A stretch of 7,396 bases of DNA from Verrucomicrobiota bacterium. GTDB taxonomy: Bacteria; Verrucomicrobiota; Verrucomicrobiia; Opitutales; Opitutaceae. The stretch lies in contig JAUPWC010000387.1 in the NCBI GenBank assembly GCA_030916665.1, positions 1-7,396 on the forward strand, given 5' to 3'. Position 1 is the stretch's first letter. Each line of letters opens with the position of its first letter. The translations under genes and the position numbers were made by a program. Below the pieces are notes generated by a model. The model had not been told where the DNA came from, ran no database searches, and saw nothing but the letters and a program-made list of their open reading frames with translations. Positions 5,957-7,396 of this stretch are shown here, in pieces.

Positions 5957-6034
5957 CTATTGGTGGTTAAACCTCAGATCGCCGCTCGAAAGTGTTGCCG
6001 GAACCGCCGTCCGGCCCAAGGGTCACAGCACCCC

Positions 6035-6598
6035 ATGGCCTCCCTCCGTCTTCTTCGCCCGGTCTGGTTTTTGTCGGGCTGGCTGCTCATCGGCCTCCAC
6101 GCCGATGAGACGACCCCCGCGACCACGGCGAGCCAGCCGGCGGAACGTCCGACCCTGAGTGCCGCGCAGACCGAGCAGCTCGTCACGCTGGCGGCCGAGG
6201 AGTTGTCCCGCCCCGCGCCCAAGCCGCGTCCCCGCCTCAAGGACAGCGAGGTGCTCAGCGAGGAAGGCCGCCTGCGCGTGCATGGCGGCGTGAGCCTGAC
6301 GGTCGGCAGCAGCAGCAGCGGCAGCTTTTACGGCACCTCGGGCTGGGTCAGCTATCACGACCCGGTCACGGGCATCAGCATCGGCTTCTCGTATTCGCGG
6401 TTCAAGGGCGACGGTTTCACCGGCTACATGCCGGGTTACTACGGCGGCTATCCCTCCATCCCCGTGACCGACACCACCGTCCTGCCCCGCGCAAACCTGC
6501 TGACGGCTGACGCCCCGCTCAACGCCCCGCGGCTCAACGGCGACGGCAGCAGCCTGCGCGGCGATTTCAGCCACGCCGGGCGCAGCGAACGGCGCTGA
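6035..6598 (+). CDS. Small secreted Gly/Ser/Tyr-rich protein, unknown function
   Basis: A 187-residue protein with a clear Sec signal peptide: MASLRLLRP, then a hydrophobic core WFLSGWLLIGL, with likely cleavage after LHA (23). The next section (24-70) is Thr/Ala/Pro-rich and includes a possible short helix, LSAAQTEQLVTLAAEELSRP (41-60). From about 79 to 123 comes a strand-like stretch, LRVHGGVSLTVGSSSSGSFY and GWVSYHDPVTGISIGFSYSRF, with alternating polar and apolar residues, then a Gly/Tyr turn region (GYMPGYYGGYP, 130-140) and a low-complexity tail. This suggests an exported envelope-associated protein, but I recognise no family. The frame is open to GTG at 5960; ATG at 6035 is chosen because the signal peptide begins there and AAGGG lies 13 bases upstream. 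It stands alone between minus-strand genes, with repeats on both sides. Coding rests on the signal peptide and the ordered composition. Confidence 0.72.
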   Translation: MASLRLLRPVWFLSGWLLIGLHADETTPATTASQPAERPTLSAAQTEQLVTLAAEELSRPAPKPRPRLKDSEVLSEEGRLRVHGGVSLTVGSSSSGSFYGTSGWVSYHDPVTGISIGFSYSRFKGDGFTGYMPGYYGGYPSIPVTDTTVLPRANLLTADAPLNAPRLNGDGSSLRGDFSHAGRSERR

Positions 6599-6604
6599 TC
6601 GGCA

Positions 6605-6699
6605 AGGTGGAGCCCGCGCTCCGTCGCGAGCTGTGGTCTTCACGCTCGCGAACGCACCCACGCTTTCATTCCGCCGGGGCGGGATTCAAACGTGGCTAC
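6605..6699. repeat. Chimeric palindromic repeat (copy C)
   Basis: The right half, 6658-6699 (CCACGCTTTCATTCCGCC to GTGGCTAC), closely matches the right half of copies A and B, with ATTCCGCC / GGCGGGAT as the hairpin (one G-T pair). The left end, 6605-6623, is instead an exact 19-bp match, in inverse orientation, to the REP-like unit at 808-826. The middle (6624-6657) is only loosely similar to copies A and B. It starts seven bases after the secreted-protein stop. A hybrid of two unit types is what mosaic BIMEs look like. Confidence 0.7.
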
Positions 6700-6917
6700 A
6701 GGTTTACTAAACCCTGATTCCGATATTGGTCTGCTGTTTTGTAGCCCAGCGAGGGAGCGCAGGGACAGAAATTCGCGACAGCACACAGAAATCCCGCTGC
6801 TCCCGCAGCGGGCCACACCGGCAATCGCGGAATCCGGGATAAAAAAGCCGGGGAGCCCTGTGCGGGAGCGCGGGGACCGCAATTCACCACCCCACGGGAA
6901 AATCCCGCTGCTCCTGC

Positions 6918-7041
6918 AGAGCCTATCCGGATAACCCTGCCTGGTGTGGGCAGCGTGCTTGCACGCGCTGCCTTTTTGCCCGGAGCGCGACCAAGGTCGC
7001 TGGCCTACGACACACGTGAAGGCGATGTTCGGATAGGCTCT
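6918..7041. mobile_element. MITE-like element, ~122-124 bp, inserted in unit 2
   Basis: Perfect 12-bp terminal inverted repeats, AGAGCCTATCCG (6918-6929) and CGGATAGGCTCT (7030-7041), bound a segment absent from the paralogous unit 1, which therefore serves as the empty site. Flanks read CTCCTGCAG before and CAGCGGG after, against CTCCCGCAGCGGG in unit 1. The simplest reading is a CAG target duplication (6917-6919 and 7042-7044) around 6920-7041, but the exact ends are ambiguous by two bases. It has no room for a transposase, so mobility would depend on an enzyme elsewhere. Its interior holds two hairpins (6949-6972 and 6987-7000). I cannot assign an IS family. Confidence 0.75.
6949..6977 (+). 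terminator. Terminator-like hairpin inside the MITE
   Basis: GGCAGCG (6949-6955) pairs with CGCTGCC (6966-6972); the inner TGC/GCA extends it with a CG bulge, and TTTTT (6973-6977) follows. The shape is that of a rightward intrinsic terminator. It lies about 350 bases past the secreted-protein stop, so it may be a part of the element rather than that gene's own terminator. Confidence 0.4.
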
Positions 7042-7104
7042 CAGCGGGCTGCATCCGCAACCGCGGAATCCGGGTTCAATCCAACCCGCTCAAGACCCTG
7101 GTTT

Positions 7105-7396
7105 TCAGAACCAATTGATTTTGGTCGGAACGTAAACGGTATCGAAGGGCTTCAGGTAGAAAGGGGCGCTTTGGCCGCCGGTGAGAACCTGGTCCAGGTT
7201 GAGCGTGTAGCTCTTGGTCTGGCCCTCTTCCTGACGCACGACGACGACCGCCTTGAGATTGGCCCGCGCCTTGTCAAAGCCGCCGGCTTCCATGATGGCA
7301 TCGAAGGCGGATATGCGCCGTTCGGAGACAATTTTGCCGGGACGCAGAACGGCTCCGGTGACATAGAGGGTGTAGCTGGATGAGACCAAGGCGACA
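7105..7396 (-). CDS. C-terminal part of an SLBB-domain polysaccharide export protein (5' end outside window)
   Basis: The minus-strand frame is open to the window edge; 96 residues are visible, ending with TGA at 7107-7105. YTLYVTGAVLRPGKIVSERR is the typical strand-turn-strand opening of an SLBB/Wza-like domain. It is followed by the helix ISAFDAIMEAGGFDKARANL, strands KAVVVVRQ...KSYTLNL, and the closing LKPFDTVYVPTKINWF, which corresponds to the family's usual LKPFDIVYVPKTxIA. Members are periplasmic or outer-membrane auxiliary proteins that export capsule or exopolysaccharide. The in-frame TTG at 7389 is not taken as a start, because the domain appears to begin earlier. The export and lipoprotein segments, and any biosynthesis cluster, would lie to the right. 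The visible C-terminus is short, without the long helical tail of Wza. Confidence 0.82.
   Translation of the reverse strand, partial: VALVSSSYTLYVTGAVLRPGKIVSERRISAFDAIMEAGGFDKARANLKAVVVVRQEEGQTKSYTLNLDQVLTGGQSAPFYLKPFDTVYVPTKINWF

Larger units (their letters stand above)
6743..7079. repeat. Tandem duplication of a ~110-bp unit, second copy interrupted
   Basis: Unit 1 is 6743-6843. Unit 2 begins 111 bp later at 6854, runs to 6919, and resumes at 7042-7079. The first 66 bp align without gaps at a constant offset of 111 (51 of 66 identical by my count), sharing GGGAGCGC, AATTC and AATCCCGCTGCTCC. The last 38 bp (6806-6843 against 7042-7079) share 31 positions, including CGCGGAATCCGGG. Unit 1 contains the hairpin CCCGCTGC-TCCC-GCAGCGGG (6793-6812). 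In unit 2 the right arm of that hairpin is split by the inserted element. No protein-like frame covers the region. Confidence 0.8.

Noticed and set aside
6023..6661. A 212-residue minus-strand frame opposite the secreted-protein gene
   Set aside because: It is Ala/Arg/Gly/Val-rich with no signal peptide or motif, and runs into repeat copy C. The + strand frame has a clear signal peptide and ordered composition.
6743..7079. The tandem units as a CRISPR array
   Set aside because: There are only two units, diverged from each other, without short identical repeats and unique spacers of constant length, and there are no cas genes.

Overview
The window is a GC-rich piece of bacterial chromosome. 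It carries four complete protein genes and one small likely gene, with a partial gene at each edge and unusually repeat-laden gaps between them. The gene mix (a secreted GH29 alpha-L-fucosidase, an OPT-family transporter, a DTW-domain tRNA-modifying enzyme, an SLBB-type polysaccharide export protein) and the base composition would fit a polysaccharide-degrading member of Verrucomicrobiota, perhaps Opitutaceae. That placement is inference from content; there is no rRNA or marker gene here to settle it.

Layout: (1) 1-633, + strand: the C-terminal ~210 residues of a large class I / type IIG-like DNA methyltransferase. (2) 627-923: a chain of perfect hairpins, including a head-to-head REP-like pair and a near-exact look-alike of a Pseudomonas REP element. 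(3) 924-5571, all on the minus strand, read right to left: DTW-domain tRNA aminocarboxypropyltransferase, a small two-helix membrane protein, an OPT transporter, then an alpha-L-fucosidase. (4) 5572-6034: a non-coding gap with an 84-bp palindromic repeat and four further hairpins. (5) 6035-6598, + strand: a small secreted glycine/serine/tyrosine-rich protein of unknown function. (6) 6599-7104: about 500 bp without a gene, made of a chimeric palindromic repeat, a ~110-bp tandem duplication, and a 122-124-bp MITE-like element inserted into the second copy. (7) 7105-7396, minus strand: the C-terminus of an SLBB-domain polysaccharide export protein.

The genes do not form one evident pathway. The fucosidase and the transporter could both serve uptake of organic matter, but the gap between them holds a full 84-bp repeat, so co-transcription is not assured. 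The DTW enzyme and the edge methyltransferase are unrelated housekeeping and restriction/defence functions.

The most unusual content is in the gaps. At least three dispersed hairpin-repeat families are present: (a) an 84-bp GTAG...CTAC element at two loci plus half of a third, with paired base changes that preserve its stems; (b) TGGARCCYGCGCTCC units; (c) GTGGGAGCGAGCTTGCTCGC units. They have the architecture of REP/BIME elements mobilised in trans by RAYT (TnpA-REP) transposases. No such transposase gene is in the window.
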